Source of the DNA: Paucimonas sp.
GTDB taxonomy: Bacteria; Pseudomonadota; Gammaproteobacteria; Pseudomonadales; Pseudomonadaceae
Direction: 5' to 3'
DNA: 64,000 nucleotides
NCBI GenBank assembly: GCA_031253995.1
Contig: JAIRVG010000049.1
Coordinates: 1 to 64,000, forward strand
The notes under the pieces are model-generated. The model was not told the DNA's origin. It saw only the letters and a list, made by a program, of their open reading frames with translations, and did not search any database. The position numbers and the translations under genes are program-made. Position 1 is the first letter of the stretch, and the number at the start of each line of letters is the position of its first letter. Positions 26,365-34,948 of the stretch are shown here, piece by piece.

Positions 26365-28509
26365 TCAGAATGTCACTTCCGCGCTCAAGCGAGCATTCCT
26401 CTCTTCTCCCCAGCTCATGCGACGAGACTGGTTACCAGTGCTCACGATGTACGTCTTGTCTGTCAGATTGCCTAGATTGAGCTGCAAGGTGGTTTCCTTT
26501 CCAAGCAGTTGAGTGGTCGACCAGGATACGAACGCATCAGTCACCGTGTAGCCGGGCACTGTCAGGTCGTTGTTCTGCTCAATGTATCGCTCCCCTACGT
26601 AGCGCGCGCCAATACCGCTACGCAGCTTTCCTCCAGCAAAGCCCAGCCCGTCATAGGTCAGGTAGAGCCCTGCAACATGCCGCGGTACATTCGGAATGTA
26701 ATTGTCCTGATAGTCGACATCCTGGCTGTACCTGGCTTGCGTGTATGCGTAGTGACCGAGCACGCTCAGACGCTGAGTCAGGTATCCGGTTGCGCTTACC
26801 TCCACGCCCCTGGAGGTCACCTGCCCGGCCAACCACTGGGTCATGGTGTTTTGATCTTTCTGGTACACGTTGTTCTTGCGGATATCGAACAGGGCGATCG
26901 TGCTGCTCATTCGGCCATTATCGAATTTCGCGCCAATCTCATACTGCCGCCCTGTCTCAGGCTTGTAGCTGGTCAACGGCGCATAAGCGTCGTCCGTCTC
27001 GATAGCGGGCGCCAGGAAGGATTCGCTGTAGCTGGCGTACAACGACAGGTCATCACGTACCTTGTACAGCACACCAAGATAGGCAAGCGGCTCACCGCTT
27101 GATTGGCTGAACCCGGCATCCGCGTTGTGTTCTTGACCCGCCTCTACCTCATAGTGCTGCCAGCGCAGTCCTGGAGAGACAATCCAGCGGTCGCCGATGT
27201 GGATGTTGTCTTTGAAATACGCCCCATAGCCCGTCGTACGCTGGAAATCACGGCCATCGCTCCAGGAAATATTGGCTGGTGGCTCGCCATCGTACACCGG
27301 GTTGTAAGGATTGAATGTGCTTAGCGCTCCGGAGCCCGACAACGGTCCGCGCTTCTTGCGCAGCTCCCGGTCTACGCCCCACAGCATTTCATGGCGAGTC
27401 CCGATCAAGTCCTGATTGGTCAGTAGCTCGAAAGCCTGGTACTCGGTGCTATACCTGCCGTCCTCGTTGATCGCATAGGTTCGCGGCACAGAAGTGGTGC
27501 TGATCCGGCTGCCAAAGCGAACCTGCTCGTCGGTGTATTCCTTCTCGGCGTAGCCCAGGGTCATCCGCGTTCGGGTAGCGTCCGTCCAGCGATACTCACC
27601 GGTGAAATTCACGCTCTGTTGCTTGTTGTGGGTTGCAGAGAATTTTTCATCCATTCGCTGATCACGCGAACCGATCATGGTTCCGTTTGCGTCCATTGCA
27701 GCGGCTCGATCCAGAACGTCATCGGCATCGATGTACTGGTACGCCAGCAGCGCGGAAATTTTCTCGTGTTCGTAAGCCAGGGACGGCGCTATGAGCGTGT
27801 GCTCGTTCACCCCAAAGTCTCGCCAGTGGTCCTCATGCTTGCGTTGGCCGATCAGGCGATACGCCAAGCCCGACTCGCCCAGTGGCCCCGTCACATCGAC
27901 CCAGGCATCACCGCCGCCAGAGTCAGCGAGCGAGCCGCCAAGGCTCTGGCTGGCTTGAAACTGGGGCTTCCTGGACACGATGTTAATGACGCCGCCCGGC
28001 TCGTTCATGCTGTACAACAGCCCGGCAGGCCCTTTAAGTACCTCGACGCGCTCAGTGGTGATGGACTGGAAGTTTCGCCCGGTCACCTGTCGGACCCCAT
28101 CGCGCAGCACACCGTTCTCCTCGTCCTTGGCGAAGCCTCGAATCATCAGGGCATCACGAGTACCGCCAAACGAGTTGCCGACGTTCACTCCAGGTACGAA
28201 TTTCGCCACATCATCGAGCGACTGCGGCTTCTGGTCCTTGAGCACTCGCGGTGTAACGACGTCAACGGTTTGCGCTTGCTCAAGTGCCGGCACATCGATT
28301 TTGTTGCCCATGGTACTGAACCCTGAGCGGTAGGAGTCGGTGTTGCGGCTATCGTCGACAATGTCAGCGATGACATCGGTTTGCTGCAGTTCGAGCGAAA
28401 GCTCTTCTGCCCACAGGTTGCTGGAGATGCAGGCAAGCCCGCCAAAGCCAAGTTGAAGTAAAGCGGTGGTCGAGCGCAATTTACGGATCGGTGCCATCTG
28501 AGAGTCCAT
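26365..28509 (-). CDS. TonB-dependent siderophore receptor
   Basis: The 714-residue outer-membrane receptor has a signal peptide (about residues 1-34, ending NLWA), a plug domain (about 60-190: VVTPRVLKDQKPQSLDDVAKFVPGV, DALMIRGF, TERVEVLKGPAGLLYSMNEPGGVINIVSRKP) and a 22-strand barrel ending in AEVTF. The plug phrases match FhuA/FiuA/FoxA-type ferric siderophore receptors. There is no extended N-terminal signalling domain, so it is not a surface-signalling type. It is divergent from a two-component system. Ligand unknown; xenosiderophore uptake is likely. Confidence 0.88.
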   Translation of the reverse strand: MDSQMAPIRKLRSTTALLQLGFGGLACISSNLWAEELSLELQQTDVIADIVDDSRNTDSYRSGFSTMGNKIDVPALEQAQTVDVVTPRVLKDQKPQSLDDVAKFVPGVNVGNSFGGTRDALMIRGFAKDEENGVLRDGVRQVTGRNFQSITTERVEVLKGPAGLLYSMNEPGGVINIVSRKPQFQASQSLGGSLADSGGGDAWVDVTGPLGESGLAYRLIGQRKHEDHWRDFGVNEHTLIAPSLAYEHEKISALLAYQYIDADDVLDRAAAMDANGTMIGSRDQRMDEKFSATHNKQQSVNFTGEYRWTDATRTRMTLGYAEKEYTDEQVRFGSRISTTSVPRTYAINEDGRYSTEYQAFELLTNQDLIGTRHEMLWGVDRELRKKRGPLSGSGALSTFNPYNPVYDGEPPANISWSDGRDFQRTTGYGAYFKDNIHIGDRWIVSPGLRWQHYEVEAGQEHNADAGFSQSSGEPLAYLGVLYKVRDDLSLYASYSESFLAPAIETDDAYAPLTSYKPETGRQYEIGAKFDNGRMSSTIALFDIRKNNVYQKDQNTMTQWLAGQVTSRGVEVSATGYLTQRLSVLGHYAYTQARYSQDVDYQDNYIPNVPRHVAGLYLTYDGLGFAGGKLRSGIGARYVGERYIEQNNDLTVPGYTVTDAFVSWSTTQLLGKETTLQLNLGNLTDKTYIVSTGNQSRRMSWGEERNARLSAEVTF

Positions 28510-28617
28510 TGTGTCAATGCTGGATAATTCATCCGGCAGCGCTTCACTACGAAGTCGCGCTACCGGCCCCGCGTCGTGAAATCACATGACTGCCCAAGGT
28601 CACCCACGCGCGGCGTT

Positions 28618-28636
28618 GAGAATTGTATGCATTAGC
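28618..28636. promoter_or_regulatory. Candidate Fur box upstream of the TonB receptor
   Basis: GAGAATTGTATGCATTAGC matches the 19-base Fur consensus at 13 positions by my alignment. It lies 109 bases before the receptor start. A second AT-rich site, GAAAATGATTCGCGATC near 28695, matches the first half of the consensus. Confidence 0.4.
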
Positions 28637-28744
28637 ACCTGCCGTTTTTGGACGGAATAAGACAGCTAGCGGCAGCTGTATGGCATAGCCACATTTGAAA
28701 ATGATTCGCGATCGCTTATCTTGTCGCCTTGGGAAATTCACCCG

Positions 28745-29515
28745 ATGCAGGCACGCAGAAACATGTCTTACCCTCTCCCCTCCTCCCCCCGCGTGCTCAT
28801 AGTCGATGACCATCGGCGTATCAGGGAGCCGCTGGCCATCATCCTGCGCAAGAACAAGTTTGACGTGCGCACCGCCGAGAATGCAGAAGGCATGAATCTG
28901 TTGATGGCCAGCACTCCCTTCGACCTCGTCGTGCTGGACGTGATGCTGCCTGACGGGGATGGATTCGTGCTGTGCCAGCAAGTAAGCCAGCAGCATCAAG
29001 TGCCAGTGATCTTGCTGACGGCAAAGGACACCGCGGCTGATCGCATCCACGGCTTGAACCTGGGGGCAGACGATTACCTCACGAAGCCTTTTGAACCAAT
29101 GGAGCTCGTAGCGAGGATCAACAGCGTTCTACGAAGAACGCGCAGATCGGCGCCTCCCTCTCCGCCACCTGCGCTCAAGCCAAGGCACTACCGATTCGGC
29201 GGTGTCTCATTTGACCCGGTGACTGCAACACTCAGCAATGAGGTGGGCTTACTGGTGAATCTGGGCACGTCGGAAGGCAAGCTTTTCCAGGTGTTTCTCG
29301 ATCACCCCTGCATCGCACTGACACGAGAGCAATTGATTGCGCTGACATCCCCATCGAGCAATGAAGTCAGCGAGGTTTTCGACCGTACGATTGATCGCCA
29401 AGTGAGTCGGATCAGAAGAAAACTCTGTGACTTGGCGGACTTGGGCCAGGCGCTCCGAACCGTGAGGAACGGCGGATATCTGTTGGCACTCGAGGTAGAG
29501 GTGTCGGAGCGTTGA
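28745..29515 (+). CDS. OmpR-family response regulator
   Basis: A 256-residue response regulator: receiver domain with acidic pair in RVLIVDDHRRIRE, phosphorylated Asp65 in LVVLDVMLPDGDG, Thr/Lys switch residues in ILLTAKD and LTKPFEP, then a winged helix of the OmpR type (VFDRTIDRQVSRIRRKLCDL). The ATG at 28745 was chosen; another in-frame ATG is at 28763. It overlaps or abuts the kinase gene and lies opposite a siderophore receptor, which it may control. No metal or siderophore sensing is directly visible. Confidence 0.88.
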   Translation: MQARRNMSYPLPSSPRVLIVDDHRRIREPLAIILRKNKFDVRTAENAEGMNLLMASTPFDLVVLDVMLPDGDGFVLCQQVSQQHQVPVILLTAKDTAADRIHGLNLGADDYLTKPFEPMELVARINSVLRRTRRSAPPSPPPALKPRHYRFGGVSFDPVTATLSNEVGLLVNLGTSEGKLFQVFLDHPCIALTREQLIALTSPSSNEVSEVFDRTIDRQVSRIRRKLCDLADLGQALRTVRNGGYLLALEVEVSER

Positions 29516-29520
29516 GCCTG

Positions 29521-30855
29521 ATGAGGCGCTTGTGGCCAAGACGTGTGGCTCATCAGTTGTGCCTGCTGCTGATCGTGGCGCTGCTCACCTCCCATTTCAT
29601 TGCAGTGCTCTTCCTGCAACGAACAGGCAGCTTGTTGCACCCGCTCTCAAGGGCCATGCTTCTGGATAGACTGGCCACAGCACATCACCTTGTCGACCCG
29701 TCGGGGCCCTCCAGCCAGGATCAGCTCATGGCGGCCATCAGCAATGAGCGAGGACGATTCTGGCTGAGCTCCGTGCCGGAGGTACATCCCTTCAAGATGG
29801 ATCCCGAAGAGACCAGGCTTTCTCAAGAGCTATCAGCGCGTCTCAATGTGCCTGCCAGTCGCATCCACATGCAACTTGAGCGCGTGACCGGAGCACCTGC
29901 ACGGGAGAATTTTTTCAACCCGACGGGCTGGGCGCCACTGCACCTGAGAAGCAGCATCAGCCTGAGCTCCGGCATGACTCTGAATTCGGTGCAATCGGCC
30001 TCCGGCGCCTACGAGTGGCGGCGGCTCCTGACCTACTCGATGCCTGTCAGCATCATGCCCATTGCACTGATACTGCTGTTTTTCATCGCGCGCGTGGTCA
30101 AGCCCTTCAGGGTGCTTGCCGCAGCCACCGAGCGGATCAGCCGCGGGGAGTGGGTTGGGCCACTGTCAGCTTCAGGCCCACAGGAAGCCCAGGAGCTCAC
30201 CGCATCGTTCAATCAGATGCAGGTCCGCCTGGCAAGGCACGTCGAGGGACGCACACGGATGCTCGCCGCGCTCAGCCATGACTTGAATACTCCAATCACC
30301 GAACTGCGCCTTCTGGTAGACCTGGTGGAAGATGGTGCACTGCACGGGGATATGCTGGACAGCCTGAAAGAGCTCAGCGCGATGGTGGACGGCACGTTGC
30401 GCTTCATACGCGATGAATCTGCCCAGGAACCGGTCAGTACCCTGTCCATCACCACGCTGCTTGATGATCTGGCCAGACGCTACACCCTGCTGGGGACTCC
30501 CATCGACTGGCCCGGTGCCCCACCCTTCGAGTATCGATGCCGCCCCTTGGCCATAAAGCGTGCGCTGACCAACCTGCTCGACAACGCGCTGCACTACGCA
30601 GGTGATGCAGCATTACGCTTCGAATGGACAGCACAAGCGTTGCGCATCGAAATCCTGGACCACGGCCCTGGAATCGATCCCGACCTGATCGAGCAGGTGT
30701 TCGAACCCTTTGTCCAGGCAAAGAGCGGCAAAGGTGTCGGACTAGGGTTGACCATAGCCAGAGCCTGTATTCAGGCGCATGGAGGTGAGCTGAGGCTGGA
30801 AAACAGAATCCCTCGTGGCTTGAGAGCTGTCGTCATGCTGCCCTTGACAGCCTGA
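29521..30855 (+). CDS. Sensor histidine kinase
   Basis: A 444-residue membrane kinase: span 1 at about 10-31 (HQLCLLLIVALLTSHFIAVLF), a periplasmic domain of about 140 residues, span 2 at about 173-192 (SMPVSIMPIALILLFFIARV), HAMP region, phosphoacceptor His253 in LAALSHDLNTPITELR, and HATPase motifs NLLDNALHY, DHGPGIDPD, GVGLGLTIA. The ATG at 29521 was chosen; a TTG overlapping the regulator stop at 29512 is an alternative that lacks correct ribosome-site spacing. EnvZ/RstB-like by layout. The signal is unknown. Confidence 0.87.
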   Translation: MRRLWPRRVAHQLCLLLIVALLTSHFIAVLFLQRTGSLLHPLSRAMLLDRLATAHHLVDPSGPSSQDQLMAAISNERGRFWLSSVPEVHPFKMDPEETRLSQELSARLNVPASRIHMQLERVTGAPARENFFNPTGWAPLHLRSSISLSSGMTLNSVQSASGAYEWRRLLTYSMPVSIMPIALILLFFIARVVKPFRVLAAATERISRGEWVGPLSASGPQEAQELTASFNQMQVRLARHVEGRTRMLAALSHDLNTPITELRLLVDLVEDGALHGDMLDSLKELSAMVDGTLRFIRDESAQEPVSTLSITTLLDDLARRYTLLGTPIDWPGAPPFEYRCRPLAIKRALTNLLDNALHYAGDAALRFEWTAQALRIEILDHGPGIDPDLIEQVFEPFVQAKSGKGVGLGLTIARACIQAHGGELRLENRIPRGLRAVVMLPLTA

Positions 30856-30874
30856 GTAGAACGGAATGAAAGAA

Positions 30875-30910
30875 AATCGCCCCAACGCACGAAGGTGTGT
30901 TGGGGCGATT
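30875..30910. terminator. Strong hairpin after the kinase gene
   Basis: ATCGCCCCAACGCAC-GAAG-GTGTGTTGGGGCGAT is a near-perfect 15-bp stem. On the minus strand it is followed by TTTTCTTTC, so it can end the dctA-like transcript, and it closes the kinase transcript on the plus strand. Confidence 0.75.
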
Positions 30911-30950
30911 CAGCGGGAGGAGATCAGCTTCTCTTAGACTCCTGGTCAGG

Positions 30951-31005
30951 CGTGGCATGCCTCGGAGCAATTCGAGTGGCGTAACGCCCCCCAGGGCATT
31001 CAGGC
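30951..31005 (-). pseudogene. Possible remnant of an Xre/MbcA/ParS-type antitoxin
   Basis: On the minus strand a short stretch translates to LNALGGVTPLELLRGM, close to the NxALGGxTPLELL signature near the C-terminus of DUF2384 antitoxins. No start, no remaining domain and no toxin are seen. The match is short and may be chance. Confidence 0.25.
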
Positions 31006-31042
31006 AAACACGAGATCATCGGATTTGCCCGGTTGCCTTTTC

Positions 31043-32344
31043 TCAGAGAGCCGCACCTGGCGCCCGCCCCAAGACCTTGGAGTACTCTTCACGCGCTGCC
31101 TGTTCCGTGAACTCCCCGGCCCACTTGGCAACGACCACCGTCGCCACACTGTTGCCGATGGTGTTGCACGCGGCCATGGCCATGGACATGAAGCGGTACA
31201 CACCGAACAGCAGCGCCAGGCCTTCCACCGGCAGCACGCCGATAGCGGTGACAGTCGCAGCAAACACCACGAAGCTGCCACCCGATACAGCGGCCGCGCC
31301 CTTTGAGGTCACCAGCATGATCGCCAGGATGCCCAACTGCTGCTCCCAGCCCAGCGGCACACCGTAGGCGTTGGCGATGAACAGCACGCACATCGACATG
31401 TAGATGGAAGTGCCATCCAGGTTGAAGGCATAGCCGGTGGGCAGCACCAGACCGACACTCTGTTTCGAGCAGCCGAAGCGTTCGAGCTTCTGCAGCAAAC
31501 GCGGCAGTGCACTCTCGGACGAAGCGGTGCCCAGCACGATGAAAATCTCGTCCTTGATGTACTTGAGGAAGCGCCAGAAGCTGAAGCCCGAAAGCCGGCA
31601 CACCGCGCCCAGCACCACGAACAGGAAGAAGGCCACTGCGACATAGAACATCAGCACCAGGTTGGCCAGCGACATCAGCACTGCCGAACCGTTGCTGCCG
31701 ACCGCATAGGCCACCGAGCCGAAGGCGCCCAGCGGGGCGAACTTCATGATCAGGTTGATGAACTCGAAGAAGCACTCCGACACCCGGTTCAAGCCATCCT
31801 CCACCACCTCACGGCGTTCCTGCTTCAACGCCAGCAAGGCAAAGCCGAAGAACACGGCGATTACCAGGACCTGCAGCAGTTGGCCACCGGCAAAGGCGCC
31901 GACGAAGTTGTCGGGGAAGATGTTGTAGATAAAGTCCATGGTCGAGGTTGGCGCATGGCCTTTGGCAACGGCGGCACTGGCAGCCGCCGATGCGGCGCTG
32001 CTGGCGTGAGCACCGTGCATGCCTGATCCGATGCTGATCAGGTTGCCCCACACCAGGCCAAGGGCCAGGGCGAAGGTCGACAGCAGTTCGAAGTACACCA
32101 GCGCCCGCCAGCCAACCTTGCCGACGCGCTTGATGTCGCCAGCCGAGGCGATGCCATGGACCACGGTGAAGAACACCAGCGGCGCGACCGCGGTCTTGAT
32201 CAGCTTGAGGAAGATGTCGCCGAGAATCTTGAACTTGGCAGCGAGCTCTGGCGCCAGGAAACCGAAGGCGATGCCCAGCAGCATCGCGGCGATGACCTGG
32301 AACGTCAGGTCCTTGTACAGCGGCTTTTTAGCAGTGGAGGACAT
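31043..32344 (-). CDS. Dicarboxylate/amino acid:cation symporter (DctA/GltP family)
   Basis: This 433-residue carrier belongs to the same family as DctA but is clearly divergent from the other two copies in the window. Its hairpin motifs are LGTASSESALPRLLQKLE and TSKGAAAVSGGSF, with PTGYAFNLDGTSIYMSMC and NTIGNSVATVVVAKW. An Ala-rich insert (HASSAASAAASAAVAKGHAP) lies in an external loop near residue 120. The ATG at 32344 (MSSTAKK) fits family length; an upstream ATG at 32377 has no ribosome site. It follows the lyase gene by 69 bases and likely imports that enzyme's di- or tricarboxylate substrate. Confidence 0.85.
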   Translation of the reverse strand: MSSTAKKPLYKDLTFQVIAAMLLGIAFGFLAPELAAKFKILGDIFLKLIKTAVAPLVFFTVVHGIASAGDIKRVGKVGWRALVYFELLSTFALALGLVWGNLISIGSGMHGAHASSAASAAASAAVAKGHAPTSTMDFIYNIFPDNFVGAFAGGQLLQVLVIAVFFGFALLALKQERREVVEDGLNRVSECFFEFINLIMKFAPLGAFGSVAYAVGSNGSAVLMSLANLVLMFYVAVAFFLFVVLGAVCRLSGFSFWRFLKYIKDEIFIVLGTASSESALPRLLQKLERFGCSKQSVGLVLPTGYAFNLDGTSIYMSMCVLFIANAYGVPLGWEQQLGILAIMLVTSKGAAAVSGGSFVVFAATVTAIGVLPVEGLALLFGVYRFMSMAMAACNTIGNSVATVVVAKWAGEFTEQAAREEYSKVLGRAPGAAL

Positions 32345-32413
32345 GGTTGTATTCTCATTGTTCTTGTCGAAAAGCATAGGACGGGGCCCGGCGCCAACCG
32401 AGCCCCGGACGTA

Positions 32414-33769
32414 TCAGCGGGCGACGGCGCCCGGACGCGCCAGCGCCTGGTCGACCATCTGCGGCGCCAGGCCCAGGTAGTTGGTCGGATCGCAGAGTTT
32501 TTCCAAGGTCGCCAGCTCGACGTGTGCGGAGGCCTCGCCCTGGGCCTTGAGCGCTTCGAGCAGGCTGATGCCTTGGTCGTTGGCCATGCGGCAGGCGGCA
32601 TAGACCACGTCGTGCGCCACCTGACGGCCGAGCGCCGGGGCCAGCCCCATCATCACCGCCTCGGCAACGATCAGGCCCTGGGTCATGTCGAGGTTCTTGC
32701 GCATACGCTCGGTGCGCACGTCCAGGCCAGCCAGCATGAAGCGCGCCTGGCCCAGCGAGGCGGCGGTCAGGGCAAAGGCTTCGGGGATGGCGATCCACTC
32801 TGCCTGCCACGGGCCGGTGGAGCGTTCGAAGTCCTGGATCATCGCGTCGAGCATCAGCCCGGCTTGCTGGCGCACACCCTTGGCAGCGGCGTACATCAGC
32901 TCGCACGAGATCGGGTTGCGCTTCTGCGGCATGGTGCTGCTGGCACCACGGCCCTTGACGAACGGCTCGTAGGCTTCGCCCAGCTCGCTGGTCATCATCA
33001 TCATGATGTCCAGAGCCACCTTGCCCAGCGAGGCGGTGACCAGGCCGAGGAAGTTCAGGGTCTCGGCCAGGCCGTCACGGGCCACGTGCCAGGTTGCCTG
33101 CGGCACGCCCAGGCCCAGCTCGTCCATCAGCGCGGCCTGCACCTCCAGACCCTTGTCGCCCAGCGAAGCCAGGGTGCCGGCGGCACCGGCGAACTGGCCC
33201 ACTTCCACCCGCGGGCGCAGCTCGACCAGGCGCTCGGCGTGGCGGTCGAACATGCTCAGCCAAACCGCACACTTGTAGCCGAAGGTGATCGGCAATGCGT
33301 GTTGCAGGTGAGTACGGCCGGCCATCGGCGTGTCGCGATAGCGCTGCGCCAGTTCAGCCAGCAGACCACGTACAGCCTGGATGTCGCGCTCGACGATGGC
33401 CAAGGCGGCCCGCACCTGCAGGACCACGGCGGTGTCCATGATGTCCTGGGTGGTAGCACCCCAGTGCACGTAGCGGCCGGCTTCACCACACAGCTTGGAC
33501 AGCTGCTCAACCAGCGGCAGGATCGGATAGCCGACGATTTCGGTTTCGTGCTGCATCAGCGCGAGGTCCAGCGATTCGTAGCGCGAAAGCTCGGCGATCT
33601 GCGCGGCCGCCTCGGCTGGCACCACGCCGCAGCGAGCTTCAGCCTTGGCCAGGGCCACTTCGACTTCGATGTAACGCTCGATCAGAGATTGGTCGGAAAA
33701 CACCGCTCGCATTTCGGCGGTGCCGAACATGTCACGGAACAGGGTGGAATCGAAAACGGTAGTGGACAT
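32414..33769 (-). CDS. Fumarase/aspartase-superfamily lyase (carboxymuconate-cycloisomerase-like), substrate unknown
   Basis: The 451-residue protein has the superfamily regions: HWGATTQDIMDTA (near residue 105), GRTHLQHALPITFGYK (near 150) and the signature loop GRGASSTMPQKRNPISCE (near 275) with the mobile catalytic Ser. The pattern is nearest to 3-carboxy-cis,cis-muconate cycloisomerase and adenylosuccinate-lyase-like proteins, but no protocatechuate genes are nearby. It pairs with a dicarboxylate carrier and a divergent GntR regulator. A lyase releasing fumarate or forming a double bond in an imported polycarboxylate is the likely role. Confidence 0.8.
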   Translation of the reverse strand: MSTTVFDSTLFRDMFGTAEMRAVFSDQSLIERYIEVEVALAKAEARCGVVPAEAAAQIAELSRYESLDLALMQHETEIVGYPILPLVEQLSKLCGEAGRYVHWGATTQDIMDTAVVLQVRAALAIVERDIQAVRGLLAELAQRYRDTPMAGRTHLQHALPITFGYKCAVWLSMFDRHAERLVELRPRVEVGQFAGAAGTLASLGDKGLEVQAALMDELGLGVPQATWHVARDGLAETLNFLGLVTASLGKVALDIMMMMTSELGEAYEPFVKGRGASSTMPQKRNPISCELMYAAAKGVRQQAGLMLDAMIQDFERSTGPWQAEWIAIPEAFALTAASLGQARFMLAGLDVRTERMRKNLDMTQGLIVAEAVMMGLAPALGRQVAHDVVYAACRMANDQGISLLEALKAQGEASAHVELATLEKLCDPTNYLGLAPQMVDQALARPGAVAR

Positions 33770-33799
33770 GGACAGGGATCCTGAAATGTTGTTATTTGG

Positions 33800-33820
33800 C
33801 GGACATATTGTTTATGTCCG
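33800..33820. promoter_or_regulatory. Palindromic operator for the GntR regulator
   Basis: CGGACATA-TTGTT-TATGTCCG is a perfect 8-base inverted repeat, 31 bases before the lyase start and 40 before the GntR frame. GntR/HutC-type regulators bind sites of this size; autoregulation and control of the lyase-carrier operon are inferred. Confidence 0.65.
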
Positions 33821-33859
33821 TACATAATTCTTGCCCTGTCACTGATACACTGTCAACCG

Positions 33860-34624
33860 ATGAATTTTGCGAGACAGACAGAAGGTATGAACCAGGCGCG
33901 CTATACCACCGTGGCAAAGGACTTGATGGAAGGCATCGCCAGCGGCCGATACCCGGTGGGCAGCCTGCTTCCGACCGAATTCGAACTGTGCGATCTGTAC
34001 GAGGTGAGCCGGCACACGGTGCGGGCAGCGATCAACCAGTTGCTGAACCAGGGACTGGTGTCACGCCGCAAGCGGGTCGGCACCCGCGTCGAAGCCAGCA
34101 GCCCGCGCGGCGGCTATTCGCAGTCGCTGGCCACCGTGGCCGACCTGGCGCACCTGGCCGAGACCCAGCAACGGGAAATACAAAGCGTGCGCCACTTCGT
34201 CGCCGACTTGAGCGAGGCGGCGCGACTGGGGTTGATACCGGGGGAGCATTACTTCTGCGTGTCGAGCATTCGAGTCGACCGCGTGCATAACGCGGCGCCG
34301 CTGTGCTGGACCGACGTATACGCACAGCGGGACTACGCCGAGGTGATTGATCTGGCCCACGAGCACCCCGACCAGCTGATTGCAGGGTTGATCGAGCAGC
34401 ACTATGGCCGGGCCATCGCGGTCGTCGACCAGCAAGTGCGGGCGGTTCTGCTGACAGCAGAGCTGGCACGTGAGTTGAAGGCCGAGGCAGGCTCTCCAGG
34501 ACTGAAGATCATCCGCCACTACCGCGAGGAAAACGGCGACTTGATGGCGGTTTCCGAGACGGTACACCCAGATGATCGATTCACCCTCACGACCCAGATG
34601 CGCCGGGACCGTGTCTCGACCTGA
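33860..34624 (+). CDS. GntR/HutC-family regulator with UTRA domain
   Basis: A 254-residue regulator: GntR winged helix (YTTVAKDLMEGIASGRYPVGSLLPTEFELCDLYEVSRHTVRAAINQLLNQGLV, about 15-70) and a UTRA effector domain from about residue 95 to the end (YFCVSSIRVDRVHNAAPLCWTDVYAQRDYAEVI). A second in-frame ATG at 33887 would give 245 residues and fits the family N-terminus as well; neither has a well-spaced ribosome site. It is divergent from the lyase-carrier operon, with a palindrome between them, and probably represses that operon until the substrate binds. Confidence 0.87.
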   Translation: MNFARQTEGMNQARYTTVAKDLMEGIASGRYPVGSLLPTEFELCDLYEVSRHTVRAAINQLLNQGLVSRRKRVGTRVEASSPRGGYSQSLATVADLAHLAETQQREIQSVRHFVADLSEAARLGLIPGEHYFCVSSIRVDRVHNAAPLCWTDVYAQRDYAEVIDLAHEHPDQLIAGLIEQHYGRAIAVVDQQVRAVLLTAELARELKAEAGSPGLKIIRHYREENGDLMAVSETVHPDDRFTLTTQMRRDRVST

Positions 34625-34742
34625 GGACCGTCGAGGTCACTTCAAGCCTGACACGTCTGTAGTAGTCCGACGGGGTGACTCCCAGGTGCTTCACAAACAA
34701 ACGGGACAACTGCCGCTCTCCGACGCTCGCCTTCTCGGCAAT
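34625..34742 (-). pseudogene. Remnant of a GlxA-type AraC regulator
   Basis: On the minus strand this stretch reads IAEKASVGERQLSRLFVKHL, then GVTPSDYYRRVRLE, the second helix-turn-helix of an AraC/GlxA-family regulator. An in-frame stop lies three codons upstream and no other part of the gene is present. It is the debris of a lost regulator between the GntR gene and the tartrate dehydrogenase. The rest of the 34743-34948 gap holds only the AT-rich leader of the next gene. Confidence 0.75.
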
Positions 34743-34948
34743 CCTGGTTTATCTGCAGTCTATGGTTGATGCCCGGCTCAAGATCATGACGGGCCAAGGC
34801 CGGGCACAACCATTGTTAACCCAAAGTAACTTATGTAGTCATTTTGAATAGCTTATTTCTTTTGAGTTCTTGCTTACACTCCGTTCACATCCTGTCTCCA
34901 GGCGTAAACGACAGGGAAAACAAGAATATCCAAAGAAGGTGTCTATTC

